This document shows, piece after piece, positions 55,073 to 63,675 of a DNA stretch of 64,000 nucleotides. A model generated the notes under the pieces. That model did no database searches. It was not told the DNA's origin and was given only the letters and a program-made list of their open reading frames with translations. The first letter of the stretch is position 1, and each line of letters opens with the position of its first letter. The position numbers and the translations under genes are program-made. Source of the stretch: Xanthomonas sp. CFBP 8443 (GTDB lineage: Bacteria; Pseudomonadota; Gammaproteobacteria; Xanthomonadales; Xanthomonadaceae); contig NZ_CP102592.1 in assembly GCF_025666195.1 (NCBI RefSeq), positions 2,914,001 to 2,978,000 on the forward strand, read 5' to 3'.

Positions 55073-55280
55073 CGGGAGTCGGGATTGGGGATTCGCAACA
55101 GCGGCGGCCTCATCCCACATCTTTCCGGCAATGGCGTAGCGCCGGGCGAAAGCCCGGCGTTGTGCTTTGCGGATCGCCGAATCAGTTGATCCACGACACA
55201 TGTCCTGCTCCTCGCACCGTGAACGCTCACCCATGCAACATCCGGCTGTTACGAATCCCCAATCCCGAATCCCCAATCCC
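55073..55280. repeat. GGATT-type inverted repeat abutting the LOG start
   Basis: Left arm GGAGTCGGGATTGGGGATTC (from 55075) and right arm CGAATCCCCAATCCCGAATC (from 55251) with CCCCAATCCC directly before the ATG. About 155 bp lie between them without a gene. The right arm reaches the start codon, leaving no visible Shine-Dalgarno. Confidence 0.88.
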
Positions 55281-55874
55281 ATGAAAAGCATCTGCGTCTA
55301 CTGCGGCTCCAACGCCGGCAACAAACCCGCCTACGTCGAACGCGCCACTGCGCTGGGCACGCGCATCGCCGAGCAGGGCCTGCGCCTGGTCTACGGCGGC
55401 GGCAATGTCGGGCTGATGGGCACCGTGGCCAACGCGGTGCTCGCTGCCGGCGGCCAGGTCACCGGCGTGATCCCCAAGCAGCTGGCCGACTGGGAAGTCG
55501 CGCACCGCGGTCTGACCGAACTGGAAATCGTCGGCTCGATGCACGAGCGCAAGTCGCGCATGTTCGACCTGTCCGACGGCTTCGTCGCCCTGCCCGGCGG
55601 CTTCGGCACCATGGAAGAGATCTTCGAGATGCTGACCTGGCGCCAGCTCGGCATCGGCAACAAGCCCTGCGCATTCCTGGACGTGGAAGACTTCTATGCC
55701 CCCCTGATCGGCATGATCGACCGCATGGTCGCCGAACGCTTCCTGCACCCGGACCAGCGCGCCGACCTGTGGTACGGCAACGACATCGACACCATGCTGG
55801 CCTGGATGCACGACTACACCCCGGCGCAAGCGTCGAAGTGGATCGACGAAAAGCGCCAAAACGCGCTGCGCTGA
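55281..55874 (+). CDS. LOG family protein (TIGR00730, cytokinin riboside 5'-monophosphate phosphoribohydrolase type)
   Basis: 197-residue Rossmann-like hydrolase that releases a base from nucleoside 5'-monophosphates. The family motif PGGFGTMEEIFE is intact, and YCGSNAGNKPAY opens the fold; YGGGNVGLMGTVANAVL is the nucleotide region. In plant-associated bacteria such enzymes may produce cytokinins; in others they act in nucleotide salvage, and the sequence does not decide. The start abuts a repeat element. Confidence 0.92.
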   Translation: MKSICVYCGSNAGNKPAYVERATALGTRIAEQGLRLVYGGGNVGLMGTVANAVLAAGGQVTGVIPKQLADWEVAHRGLTELEIVGSMHERKSRMFDLSDGFVALPGGFGTMEEIFEMLTWRQLGIGNKPCAFLDVEDFYAPLIGMIDRMVAERFLHPDQRADLWYGNDIDTMLAWMHDYTPAQASKWIDEKRQNALR

Positions 55875-55935
55875 AACCCACCGCACTTAACCAGCCGCAA
55901 CCCCAGGGCGCGCGGCGACGCGCCTACCATCCCGC

Positions 55936-56120
55936 AGAGGCTTCAGTCCCGAGAAGGCGCACAGTCTGCCGCGTGCGGGCAACGCTGGTCGCGGCTGAAG
56001 CCGCTCCTACAGGAACTTCGGAGCGCTAGTCGGTGCGCTGCGGGGCTTCAGCCCCTGCCCGGCTGAATCGACGCCTGGAGATCTCCCGCTGCGTTCGTCG
56101 CGACTGAAGTCGCTCCCACA
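55936..56120. repeat. REP cluster
   Basis: Contains GGTCGCGGCTGAAGCCGCTC (55987-56010), a GGGGCTTCAGCCCC core (56042) and GTCGCGACTGAAGTCGCTCC (56098-56120), plus a degenerate copy at 55940. It lies in a 1148-bp spacer (55875-57022) for which I see no gene; 56121-56450 is featureless. Confidence 0.75.
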
Positions 56121-56483
56121 GGGGGACTTCCAGACGCTGGTCGGCATATCTCCGACCCATTCGTTGTGCGCGTGCGGATCGATGAAGAACGCCGCGGCGC
56201 GCGGCGCTGAATTTCGCCACGTCTGCCAGCAACACCTGGGCGCCACAACTGCAGCCCCGCATGCCTTCACTGTGCGTCGGGACTCTCCCTACCCAGCGAC
56301 AAGCTTCGACGTATGACGACGCGTGCCCCAGCATTCCTGTGCTTCCTCCATGCAACGCGGATGGAACACGAACTGGTCTTCGTCGCGTTGAAACACCATG
56401 CATCGTCATTGAAGCGTAGCGAGGCTGATTCAACGGCAGCAGCCCGTCACAGGCTAGTGCCGTTGCTCTGGGCCGTTGCTCTG

Positions 56484-56600
56484 GGCTGTTCGGCTGTTCG
56501 GCTGTTCGGCTGTTCGGCTGTTGCTATAGCCGTTGCTCTAGCCGTTGCTCTGGCTATTGATCTTGCTGTTGCTGTTGCTCTGGCTATTGCTGTTGATTTA
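56484..56600. repeat. GGCTGTTC octamer tract and GTTGCT-rich tail
   Basis: Four perfect copies of GGCTGTTC at 56484-56515, then a partial fifth, then about 80 bp dominated by GTTGCT and CTCTGG words. It is a simple-sequence tract in non-coding DNA, liable to slip. Confidence 0.8.
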
Positions 56601-56601
56601 C

Positions 56602-56806
56602 CGGGTTCCCTTCCGCAGCGGCGGCCATGGCGGGGAAAAACCCGAAGGGCGCGCACAGGGATGTGCGCCGTTCGCGGCAGGGGCAGGATGCCCCTTCCGC
56701 GAATCCCCGACATGGACGCGGACCTGGAGCGCGCAGCGCGGAGGGCGCAAGGCAGGGCGTGCTTTCTTTTGGTTACTTTTCTTTGCACGAGCAAAGAAAA
56801 GTGACC
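56602..56806. ncRNA. Hairpin-rich element, possible structured RNA
   Basis: A series of long perfect hairpins: GCGCACA/TGTGCGC with a GGGA loop (56651-56668); a double stem TTCGCGG-AGGGGCA/TGCCCCT-CCGCGAA with one mismatch and a GGA loop (56671-56703); and a 16-bp stem GGTTACTTTTCTTTGC/GCAAAGAAAAGTGACC with an ACGA loop (56771-56806) that is fully paired in RNA if one G-U is allowed. It may be a mobile palindromic element or an RNA; open frames through it are not convincing. Confidence 0.45.
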
Positions 56807-57022
56807 CGCGCCAATCGCGGAAGCTTTGCTTGTAAGCCAAAGCAACCAAACAAGGCACATGCAAGAGCAAAGCCCAGCGCACGACACCGATGGCGACCGC
56901 ACGCGCCTCTCCGCGCATGACGATCGGAGAGAAGACTAGCGCTAACGAACGACAAAAAAACGGCGCTATCCGCATAGCATCGAACCGGCACAAGCGATCC
57001 CTCGGAACCAAGTGCACGCACC

Positions 57023-59893
57023 TCAATCGTGCTGCGCAGGCCGCCCCAACAGATACCCCTGCCCATAATCGCAACCCAATTCGCGCAATGTATCCAACTG
57101 CTGCTCCGTCTCGATCCCCTCGCCAATCGTCTCGATCCCCAGCGTACTGGCCAGCGCCAGAATGCTGCGCACCAGCGCATAACTGCCGGTGCCACTGTCC
57201 CCATGCAACCCGGCAACGAAACTCTGATCGATCTTCAGCGCCGAGATCGGAAACCGATGCAGATACGACAAGGCCGAAAACCCCGTGCCGAAATCGTCCA
57301 ATTGCGCCAACACCCCACGATCGCGCAGCGCCTGCAGAATCGTCAGCGTCCGCGGCGCATCGTCGAGCAGCGCCACCTCCGTGATCTCCACCCGCAACCG
57401 CTGCGGATCGGCACCGGCGGTATCGATCAAGCCGAACAACCGATCGGTGAAATCCGGCGAACGGAAATGCCGCGGCGACACATTGACCGACACGTAACCG
57501 TCGCCGCCCCGCGCCAGGCGCTGGATCACCTGCTCGTACAGCAGCCAGTCCACCTGCTCGATCAGCCCACTGTCCTCGCCCAGATCGATGAACTGGCTCG
57601 GCACCAACAGCCCGCGGCTCTCGTGGCGCCAGCGCAGCAAGGCCTCGTGGCCGACCACCTGGCCATCGATCAGGCGCACGATCGGCTGATAGAACGGCTC
57701 GAAATCGCCGCTCTTGATCGCCCGCCGCAGGTCCGCCTCCAGGTCCAGGCTGCGCAGCGCCGCCTCGCGCATCGCCTCGTCGAACACCGCGCAGCGGTCC
57801 TGGGTTTGCGCCTTGGCCCGGTACATCGCCGCGTCCGCGTCGCGCAGCAGCTCCTCGCCGCTGTTGTAGCGCGGATGCCAGGCGGCGATGCCCAGGCTGC
57901 CGGACGGGAACAGCTCGCGGCCGGCCACCCACATCGGCTGACCGAGCACGCCGAGCAGGCGCTGCGCCAGTTCGCGCACGCCGTCCAGGCCATCCTCGCA
58001 TTGCACCAGGATCGCGAATTCGTCGCCGCCCAGGCGCGCGACCACGTCGTCGCTGCGGATCGTGGAGACGATGCGCTTGGCCACCTCCACCAGCATCTCG
58101 TCGCCGGCGGCATGGCCGATGCTGTCGTTGACCAGCTTGAACCGATCCAGATCCAGGAACAGCACCGCGAAGGCCATGCCGTCGCCATTGCGCGCGCGGT
58201 TGATCGCTTCGCCGAGCCGGTCCAGCAGGTGCGAACGGTTCGGCAGCCCGGTCAGCGCGTCGTGCAGCGCCTGGTGGGTCAAGCGCTGCTCGGCGCGCCA
58301 GCGCTCGGCGATCTGCGCCAGCAACTGCTGGTTGACCTCGGCCAGTTCGCGGGTGCGCTCGGCCACCCGCTGCTCCAGCTCGGCATGCGCCAGCTGCAGC
58401 CGCTCCTGCGCGCGCTGCCGCGCCAGGCCGCCGCCGACATTGTGGGCGACGAAGGTCAGCAGGCGCTGGTCGTATTCGGTGAACCGCACCTGGGTGGTAT
58501 AGCTCTGCACGACGATCGCGCCGACCACCTCGCCCTCGTCGAACAGCGGCACGCCGAGCCAGCTGTGCGAGCGCGTGCCGTACTCCTGCACCTCGCCCTG
58601 CGCCACCAGCGCCTCGATGTCCGCCAGTTCCAGCAGCGACGGCTGGCGCTTGCGCATCACGTATTCGGTCAGCCCCTTGCCGCGGCGCCGCAGCGGCCGC
58701 CGCGGGCTGTATTCGTCCACCGAGTAGACGAATTCCAGCATCTTGCCGTCGTCGGACAGCAACGCGATGTACAGGTTGCGCGCATCGATCAGCCCGCCGA
58801 CGATGGCATGCACCTCGGCGTAGAACTGCTGCAGGCTCTCCGAGCGGATCGCCAGCTCGGCGATGCGGAACAACGCCAGCTGCAAGGTTTCGGCGCGCTT
58901 GCGCTCCAGGATCTCGTCCTGCAGGTCGTGGTTGGCGCGCTGCAGTTCCTGCGTGCGCAGCTGCACGCGCCGCTCCAGCTGCACCTGCGCATGGCGCCGG
59001 TCCATCGCGGTCAGCACGTGCTGGGCGACGTAGGCCAGCAGCGCGCGGTCGGCGTCGGTGTAGTGCAGCGCACGGTCGTAGTTCTGCACCACGATCGCGC
59101 CGCACACGCGGCCCTCGCGCAGCATCGGCACGCCCAGCCAGTCCTTGCTGTCCGGCCCATGCCTGCGGTCGTAGCCCACCCGCAGGCGCTCGCGCACCTG
59201 CTCGGACGGCCCGCGCACCGCCTGGCCGTGGCGCAGCAGCGCGAAGGTGAGGCTGCTGGGCATGTCGCGCTGGAAGTACAGCTGCTCCGGGTCGGCGACG
59301 AAGTCGTCGTGCTTGTCGCAGAAATACAGGAAACGCATGCTCTGCTGCTCTTCGTCGTACTCGACGATGTAGCAGTTCTCCGCGTACATCAGCGAGGCCA
59401 GCACCGAATGCACGTGCTGCAGCATCTGCCCCATTTCCAGGTCCGCGCCGGCCAGGTCGGCGATCTCGTACAGCGCCTGCTGCAGCTGCTTGGATTTCTC
59501 CAGGCCCTCGATGCGCGCGCGCATCCGCTCCGTGTCCAGCAGCGCCAGCCCGAACGCGGCCGCCATCTCGCACCAGGCCGCACGCTGCGGCGCGGCCAGC
59601 GGCTGTTCCAGCCGCGCGGCCACGGCCACGCAGGCGCCGTCCGGCGTCTTCAGCACGTGCAGCAGCGCCTGCGCAGGCGCGGTCACCGTCTCCACCAGGC
59701 TGCGCCGGACCAGCGCCGGCAGCCAGGCCGGCGCATGCGGCGTGGCGCCGAACAGGCGCCCGACCGCGCCGTCGCCACAGGCGATGGCCAGGTCGCTGCC
59801 CGGCGGCAGCAAGCCGCACAGCATGGCCGCGGTCTGTTCGCAAGCCTGGCCGTCGGGTTGATCCTGGCGGGCGATCGCGGACGGCTTGAACAT
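57023..59893 (-). CDS. GAF-GAF-GGDEF-EAL protein, cyclic-di-GMP signalling
   Basis: 956 residues. A variable N-terminal part is followed by two GAF-type sensor domains (about residues 125-300 and 350-500) separated by helical linkers, then GGDEF at 622-626 (ARLGGDEFAIL) with an RSDD inhibitory I-site five residues before it, and EAL at 750 (GHEALLRW). EAL catalytic residues appear complete: VSVNVSPRHF, RVEITEVALL, LDDFGTGFSALSYL, LKIDQSFV, IGEGIET. Both activities may therefore work. No membrane segment: a soluble sensor. Start ATG at 59893 with AGGAG upstream. Confidence 0.92.
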   Translation of the reverse strand: MFKPSAIARQDQPDGQACEQTAAMLCGLLPPGSDLAIACGDGAVGRLFGATPHAPAWLPALVRRSLVETVTAPAQALLHVLKTPDGACVAVAARLEQPLAAPQRAAWCEMAAAFGLALLDTERMRARIEGLEKSKQLQQALYEIADLAGADLEMGQMLQHVHSVLASLMYAENCYIVEYDEEQQSMRFLYFCDKHDDFVADPEQLYFQRDMPSSLTFALLRHGQAVRGPSEQVRERLRVGYDRRHGPDSKDWLGVPMLREGRVCGAIVVQNYDRALHYTDADRALLAYVAQHVLTAMDRRHAQVQLERRVQLRTQELQRANHDLQDEILERKRAETLQLALFRIAELAIRSESLQQFYAEVHAIVGGLIDARNLYIALLSDDGKMLEFVYSVDEYSPRRPLRRRGKGLTEYVMRKRQPSLLELADIEALVAQGEVQEYGTRSHSWLGVPLFDEGEVVGAIVVQSYTTQVRFTEYDQRLLTFVAHNVGGGLARQRAQERLQLAHAELEQRVAERTRELAEVNQQLLAQIAERWRAEQRLTHQALHDALTGLPNRSHLLDRLGEAINRARNGDGMAFAVLFLDLDRFKLVNDSIGHAAGDEMLVEVAKRIVSTIRSDDVVARLGGDEFAILVQCEDGLDGVRELAQRLLGVLGQPMWVAGRELFPSGSLGIAAWHPRYNSGEELLRDADAAMYRAKAQTQDRCAVFDEAMREAALRSLDLEADLRRAIKSGDFEPFYQPIVRLIDGQVVGHEALLRWRHESRGLLVPSQFIDLGEDSGLIEQVDWLLYEQVIQRLARGGDGYVSVNVSPRHFRSPDFTDRLFGLIDTAGADPQRLRVEITEVALLDDAPRTLTILQALRDRGVLAQLDDFGTGFSALSYLHRFPISALKIDQSFVAGLHGDSGTGSYALVRSILALASTLGIETIGEGIETEQQLDTLRELGCDYGQGYLLGRPAQHD

Positions 59894-60105
59894 CGACAAC
59901 AACTCCTACATGACGTCGGACCTGCCCCACGTCTCCCCCTGCCGCCAGCATACCTTTTACCTGAAGGGGCGCACGCGCAATGACCCCGTGCGCGGTGCTG
60001 GCGCGTTCACTGTCTACGATGCCTGCTGCCTTCCCGCCCTCGCCCGCCGCCGCCTCGCCCACGCCACGCTATGCGCCGGGCCGGCGAACGCTTAGGCTTG
60101 CCGCC

Positions 60106-60660
60106 GTGGATGCCCTGGTCGAAACGAGCGATGAAGCCCTGATGCTGGCCTATGCGGCCGGCGACGCCGGCGCGTTCGAAACCTTGTACGCGCGCCACCG
60201 CGGCCGCCTCTATCACTACCTGCTGCGCCAGCTGCGCGACGTGGCGCTGGCCGAGGAAATGTTCCAGGACGTGTGGCAGCGGGTCATCGCCGCGCGCCAG
60301 GGCTGGCAGCCGCAGGCGGCGTTCAGTACCTGGCTGTTGCGCATCGCCCACAATCGGCTCGGCGATCACTGGCGCGCGGCCAAGCACCGCCCGGCCGCGC
60401 CGGCCGACGCCGATCTACGCACCGCCAGCGTGCCGGATCCGGATACCCCGGAACGGCAGCTGTCCGCGTTCGAACAGCGGCGCCAGCTGCAGCTGGCGCT
60501 CGACGACTTGCCGGAGGATCAACGCGAAGTGCTGCTGCTGCGCCTGGAACAGGAACTGAGCCTGGAGGAGATCGGACAGATCACCGGGGTCGGCCGCGAG
60601 ACGGTCAAGTCGCGGCTGCGCTATGCGATGGACAAACTGCGCGCGAGGCTGGGCGAATGA
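60106..60660 (+). CDS. RNA polymerase sigma factor, ECF type
   Basis: 184 residues. Region 2 is DEALMLAYAAGDAGAFETLYARHRGRLYHYLLRQ with EMFQDVWQRV; region 4 is LDDLPEDQREVLLLRLEQELSLEEIGQITGVGRETVKSRLRYA. The GTG at 60106 gives MDALVETSDEALM-like N-terminus; ATGs at 59980 and 60019 would add a proline-rich leader that lacks sigma homology. The stop overlaps the next gene as ATGA, a usual arrangement with an anti-sigma factor. Confidence 0.88.
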   Translation: MDALVETSDEALMLAYAAGDAGAFETLYARHRGRLYHYLLRQLRDVALAEEMFQDVWQRVIAARQGWQPQAAFSTWLLRIAHNRLGDHWRAAKHRPAAPADADLRTASVPDPDTPERQLSAFEQRRQLQLALDDLPEDQREVLLLRLEQELSLEEIGQITGVGRETVKSRLRYAMDKLRARLGE

Positions 60661-61766
60661 ACGCCGACGAGCCGCTGACCCCGGAAGAACGCGCCCTCGC
60701 CGAACGCCTGCGCCTGGGCCGGCAGGCGCAGCCGTCGTCAGCGCTGGACGCGGCGATCCTGGCCGCGGCGCGCGCGGCGGTGGCGTCAGCGCCGGCGGCC
60801 ACGCCGCCAGTGGATGCGCGCGCCGAACCCGAACCCCATACCGATGCCGTGCAGCCGGCGCCGATCGCCGCCGCGCCGCAGCTGGCGCGCGAAACACCGC
60901 CCATCGTCGCCAGGCGTCGCACGCGGTGGCCGGCCTGGACGGGACTGGCGGCGTCGCTGAGCCTGGCGGTCGGCATCGCCTGGCAACTGCGGACGCCACC
61001 TCCGCCGGTACCGATGCCGGCCGCAGCGCCGGCGCCGGCGGCAGCGGAGACGGCAGAGTCCGCGGCGCCAGCACCGGCGCCTGCCAGCTCCGCCCCGCCG
61101 GCCGACGCCGCTGCGCGTACGGACGTGGCACAGCCAGAGCCCGCGCCACCGCCGCCATCGGCAAGCACTCCTCCCATGCAGGAAATCGTGCCGACAGCGG
61201 CGTCGGCACCGGCACAGGTCGTCGCCGAACCGGCGCCTGTCGTCGCAGCGAAGCCGGCACCGCGGATGGTCGCGCCTCCGGCACCGCCTGCGCCACCCGC
61301 GCCGATGTCCGCGCCCGCAGCCGACGCGCAGGAGGCGCTTGCCGACGCCGCGGCAGCGCGCACGCAGCAGGAGTCGGCGGCACAGGATGAACAGCGCTCC
61401 GCCGTGCAGGATCGCGGCCAGCCACTGCGCGCGCGGCGGGAGGCACTGGCCCGCACGCAGGCGAAGACGGCTGCATCCGACGCACGCATAGAGGGCGGGC
61501 TGATGGCCGCGCCGGCGCCCGCCGCGCCCGCCGCGCCGATCGCCGAAAACATGATTCCGGTCGCCGCGACCGCGGCCCCCGCCGACGCGACTCTTGAGGC
61601 CGCCGCGGATGCGGATGCCCGACTGTCGCGGCGGCAATGGCTGCACCGCATCCGCGAGCGCCGCGACGCAGGCGACCACGCGACTGCGCGCGCCAGCCTG
61701 CAGCGGTTCCAGCGCGAGCATCCGCACACGCGCATCCCCGACGACCTGCGCGCCCTGCTCGACTGA
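60657..61766 (+). CDS. Probable anti-sigma factor with Pro/Ala-rich periplasmic domain
   Basis: 369 residues, coupled to the sigma gene by ATGA. A short cytoplasmic part (residues 1-100), one membrane segment (WPAWTGLAASLSLAVGIAWQ, about 103-122), then more than 200 residues dominated by Ala, Pro and Gln, and a C-terminal helical motif RRQWLHRIRERRDAGDHATA followed by RFQREHPHTRIPDDLRALLD. No zinc-binding anti-sigma signature (HxxxCxxC) is present. Assignment rests on position and topology. Confidence 0.72.
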   Translation: MNADEPLTPEERALAERLRLGRQAQPSSALDAAILAAARAAVASAPAATPPVDARAEPEPHTDAVQPAPIAAAPQLARETPPIVARRRTRWPAWTGLAASLSLAVGIAWQLRTPPPPVPMPAAAPAPAAAETAESAAPAPAPASSAPPADAAARTDVAQPEPAPPPPSASTPPMQEIVPTAASAPAQVVAEPAPVVAAKPAPRMVAPPAPPAPPAPMSAPAADAQEALADAAAARTQQESAAQDEQRSAVQDRGQPLRARREALARTQAKTAASDARIEGGLMAAPAPAAPAAPIAENMIPVAATAAPADATLEAAADADARLSRRQWLHRIRERRDAGDHATARASLQRFQREHPHTRIPDDLRALLD

Positions 61767-62016
61767 GCTGAGCGCGTCGCCGCTGGCTGCACGTGCCAGG
61801 CGAGTGGGCCCAGCTGACCACGAGTCCGCCGGGATCCGTGAAGCCTCCGCAACCGCAAAGCCCTCGGATGCGTAGCGCCCCATCCACCCGCTGGCGCCGA
61901 ACAATCTGCCCGGCAAGCGACCACCGCATCCCGCGACGTCGCCAGTCCCGGCGAGCCGCTTGACAGCTGCCGAGCGCCGACCGATGTTGCCGCTCTGTCC
62001 AGAGCGACGCCCCGCC

Positions 62017-63555
62017 ATGCGCAGCAGCCCGATTGCCCGTTTCGCACTGCTCGCGCTCCCGCTCGGCTGGGCGTTGACCGGCCACGCGCAGACGATCGCG
62101 CCACCTGCGCGCATCGCCATGGAGCACGCGGTCGCCACTGCGATCGACGGCTCGTCGATGCCCTACGACATCGGCACCCTGTCGGTGCCGGAGAACCGCG
62201 ACAAACCGGATAGCCGCCCGATCCAGGTCGGCTTCGCCCGGGTCAAGGCGCGCCACCCGAGCGGTGCACCGCCGATCTTCCTGCTGGCGGGCGGACCGGG
62301 CACGACGATGCTCGACATCGTGCTCGATCGCGACGACACCGCCAGGCGCCGCGTCAAAGCCTGGCAGGCGTATGCGGAGGTCGCCGACCTGGTGGTGGTC
62401 GAGCAGCGCGGCTACACCCTGCGCGGCGAACAAATGGAACTGGACACGCCGGCCTTGCCGCTGGACCAGCCGATGACCACCGCGCAGGACATCGCCATCA
62501 CCCGCGGCCTGGCGCGGCGCGCGCAGGCCGCCTATCCGCAGGCCGATCTCTCCGGCTATTCGATCGCGCAGATCGCCGACGACGTCGACGACCTGCGCCA
62601 TGCGCTGGGCTACGACAGGATCAGCCTGGTCGCCGCCAGCTTCGGCTCGCAGTGGGCGTTCGCGGTGCTCAAGCGCCATCCCGGACGCGTGGCGCGCGCG
62701 GTGATCTCCGCCACCGAACCGCTGGACGCCGGCTACGACCAACCGTCGCAGGTGTTCGCCGCGTTCCAGCGCATCGCCGCGGAAGCCGACCAATCGCCCG
62801 CGCTGGCCCCATACCTGCCCGCCGGCGGCACGATCGCGGCGCTGCAGGCGACGCGCCAGCGTTTCGCCGCCGGTCCGATCCGTGTAGACGTCGAGCACGA
62901 CGGCATGCGGCAGCAGGTCGTACTGGGGCTGGAGGACTACCAACTCGCGCTGATCACCTACTCCGCGAACGCCGCCACCTTCCCGCGCTTCGTGCTCTCG
63001 GCCTACCACGGCCACTACGAAGACTGGGCGCGCGACGCCATCGCCTGGCGCGCGCCGGAGAAGCGCGCGTTGATCAATCCGCTGATCAATATCGGCCTGG
63101 ACATGAGCGCGCCGCGCAAGCGCCTGCTGTGGAGCGACCCGGCGCTGCCGCTGCTCGGGCGCTGGAACTTCGCCGCGTATCTGGCGACCAAGGGCGAATG
63201 GGCCACCGCCGACGCCGGCGACGCCATGCGCGCACCAGTCCTGGATCCGACCCCGGTGCTGTTCGTGCAGGGCGACTGGGACACCTCCACGCCGCTGGAG
63301 AACACCCTGGCGCTGCTGCCCTACTTTCCCAACAGCCGCACGCTGCTGCTGCATCGCGCGCAGCACAATGGCACCTTCGCGCTGCTGCGCAGCCGGCCGG
63401 ACCTGGCCGCCAAGGTCTACGCGTTCCTGCGCGACGGCGACACCCGCACCCTGCCGGCGGAAGCGGCGCTGGACCCGGTAGCGTTCGCCGCGCCGGCATT
63501 TCCCGCGCCCGCGCCCGAATTCGCTGCGCCCGCAGCGGTGGACGAGCACCGCTGA
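62017..63555 (+). CDS. Exported alpha/beta hydrolase (TAP/proline iminopeptidase-like)
   Basis: 512 residues with a signal peptide (RFALLALPLGWALTGHAQ). Oxyanion/N-terminal motif LLAGGPGTTMLD; nucleophile in LVAASFGSQWA with S208, where the first glycine of GxSxG is alanine; acid D422 in GDWDTSTP; histidine H450 in RAQHNGT. These match the tripeptidyl/proline iminopeptidase group acting on peptides in the periplasm or outside. The ATG at 62017 gives the signal peptide. The 250-bp stretch before it shows no gene. Confidence 0.85.
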   Translation: MRSSPIARFALLALPLGWALTGHAQTIAPPARIAMEHAVATAIDGSSMPYDIGTLSVPENRDKPDSRPIQVGFARVKARHPSGAPPIFLLAGGPGTTMLDIVLDRDDTARRRVKAWQAYAEVADLVVVEQRGYTLRGEQMELDTPALPLDQPMTTAQDIAITRGLARRAQAAYPQADLSGYSIAQIADDVDDLRHALGYDRISLVAASFGSQWAFAVLKRHPGRVARAVISATEPLDAGYDQPSQVFAAFQRIAAEADQSPALAPYLPAGGTIAALQATRQRFAAGPIRVDVEHDGMRQQVVLGLEDYQLALITYSANAATFPRFVLSAYHGHYEDWARDAIAWRAPEKRALINPLINIGLDMSAPRKRLLWSDPALPLLGRWNFAAYLATKGEWATADAGDAMRAPVLDPTPVLFVQGDWDTSTPLENTLALLPYFPNSRTLLLHRAQHNGTFALLRSRPDLAAKVYAFLRDGDTRTLPAEAALDPVAFAAPAFPAPAPEFAAPAAVDEHR

Positions 63556-63675
63556 GCACGATGCTTGAATAGCGCGCATTGCCTGCAGCATCCGATCACA
63601 CACCCGAACCGCACCGACATCGACTGATCGGCGGCATCCGCAGTCCGCCGCGGCGCCTCGTCTAGAATGGCGCCG

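Noticed and set aside
56026..56433. 135-codon minus-strand frame downstream of the LOG gene
   Set aside because: It runs through REP sequences and contains the translated REP peptide typical of false genes in this group.
56447..56902. Open frames over the octamer tract and hairpin element
   Set aside because: Protein is simple repeats (ATARATA-like) and translated palindromes; better explained as non-coding element.
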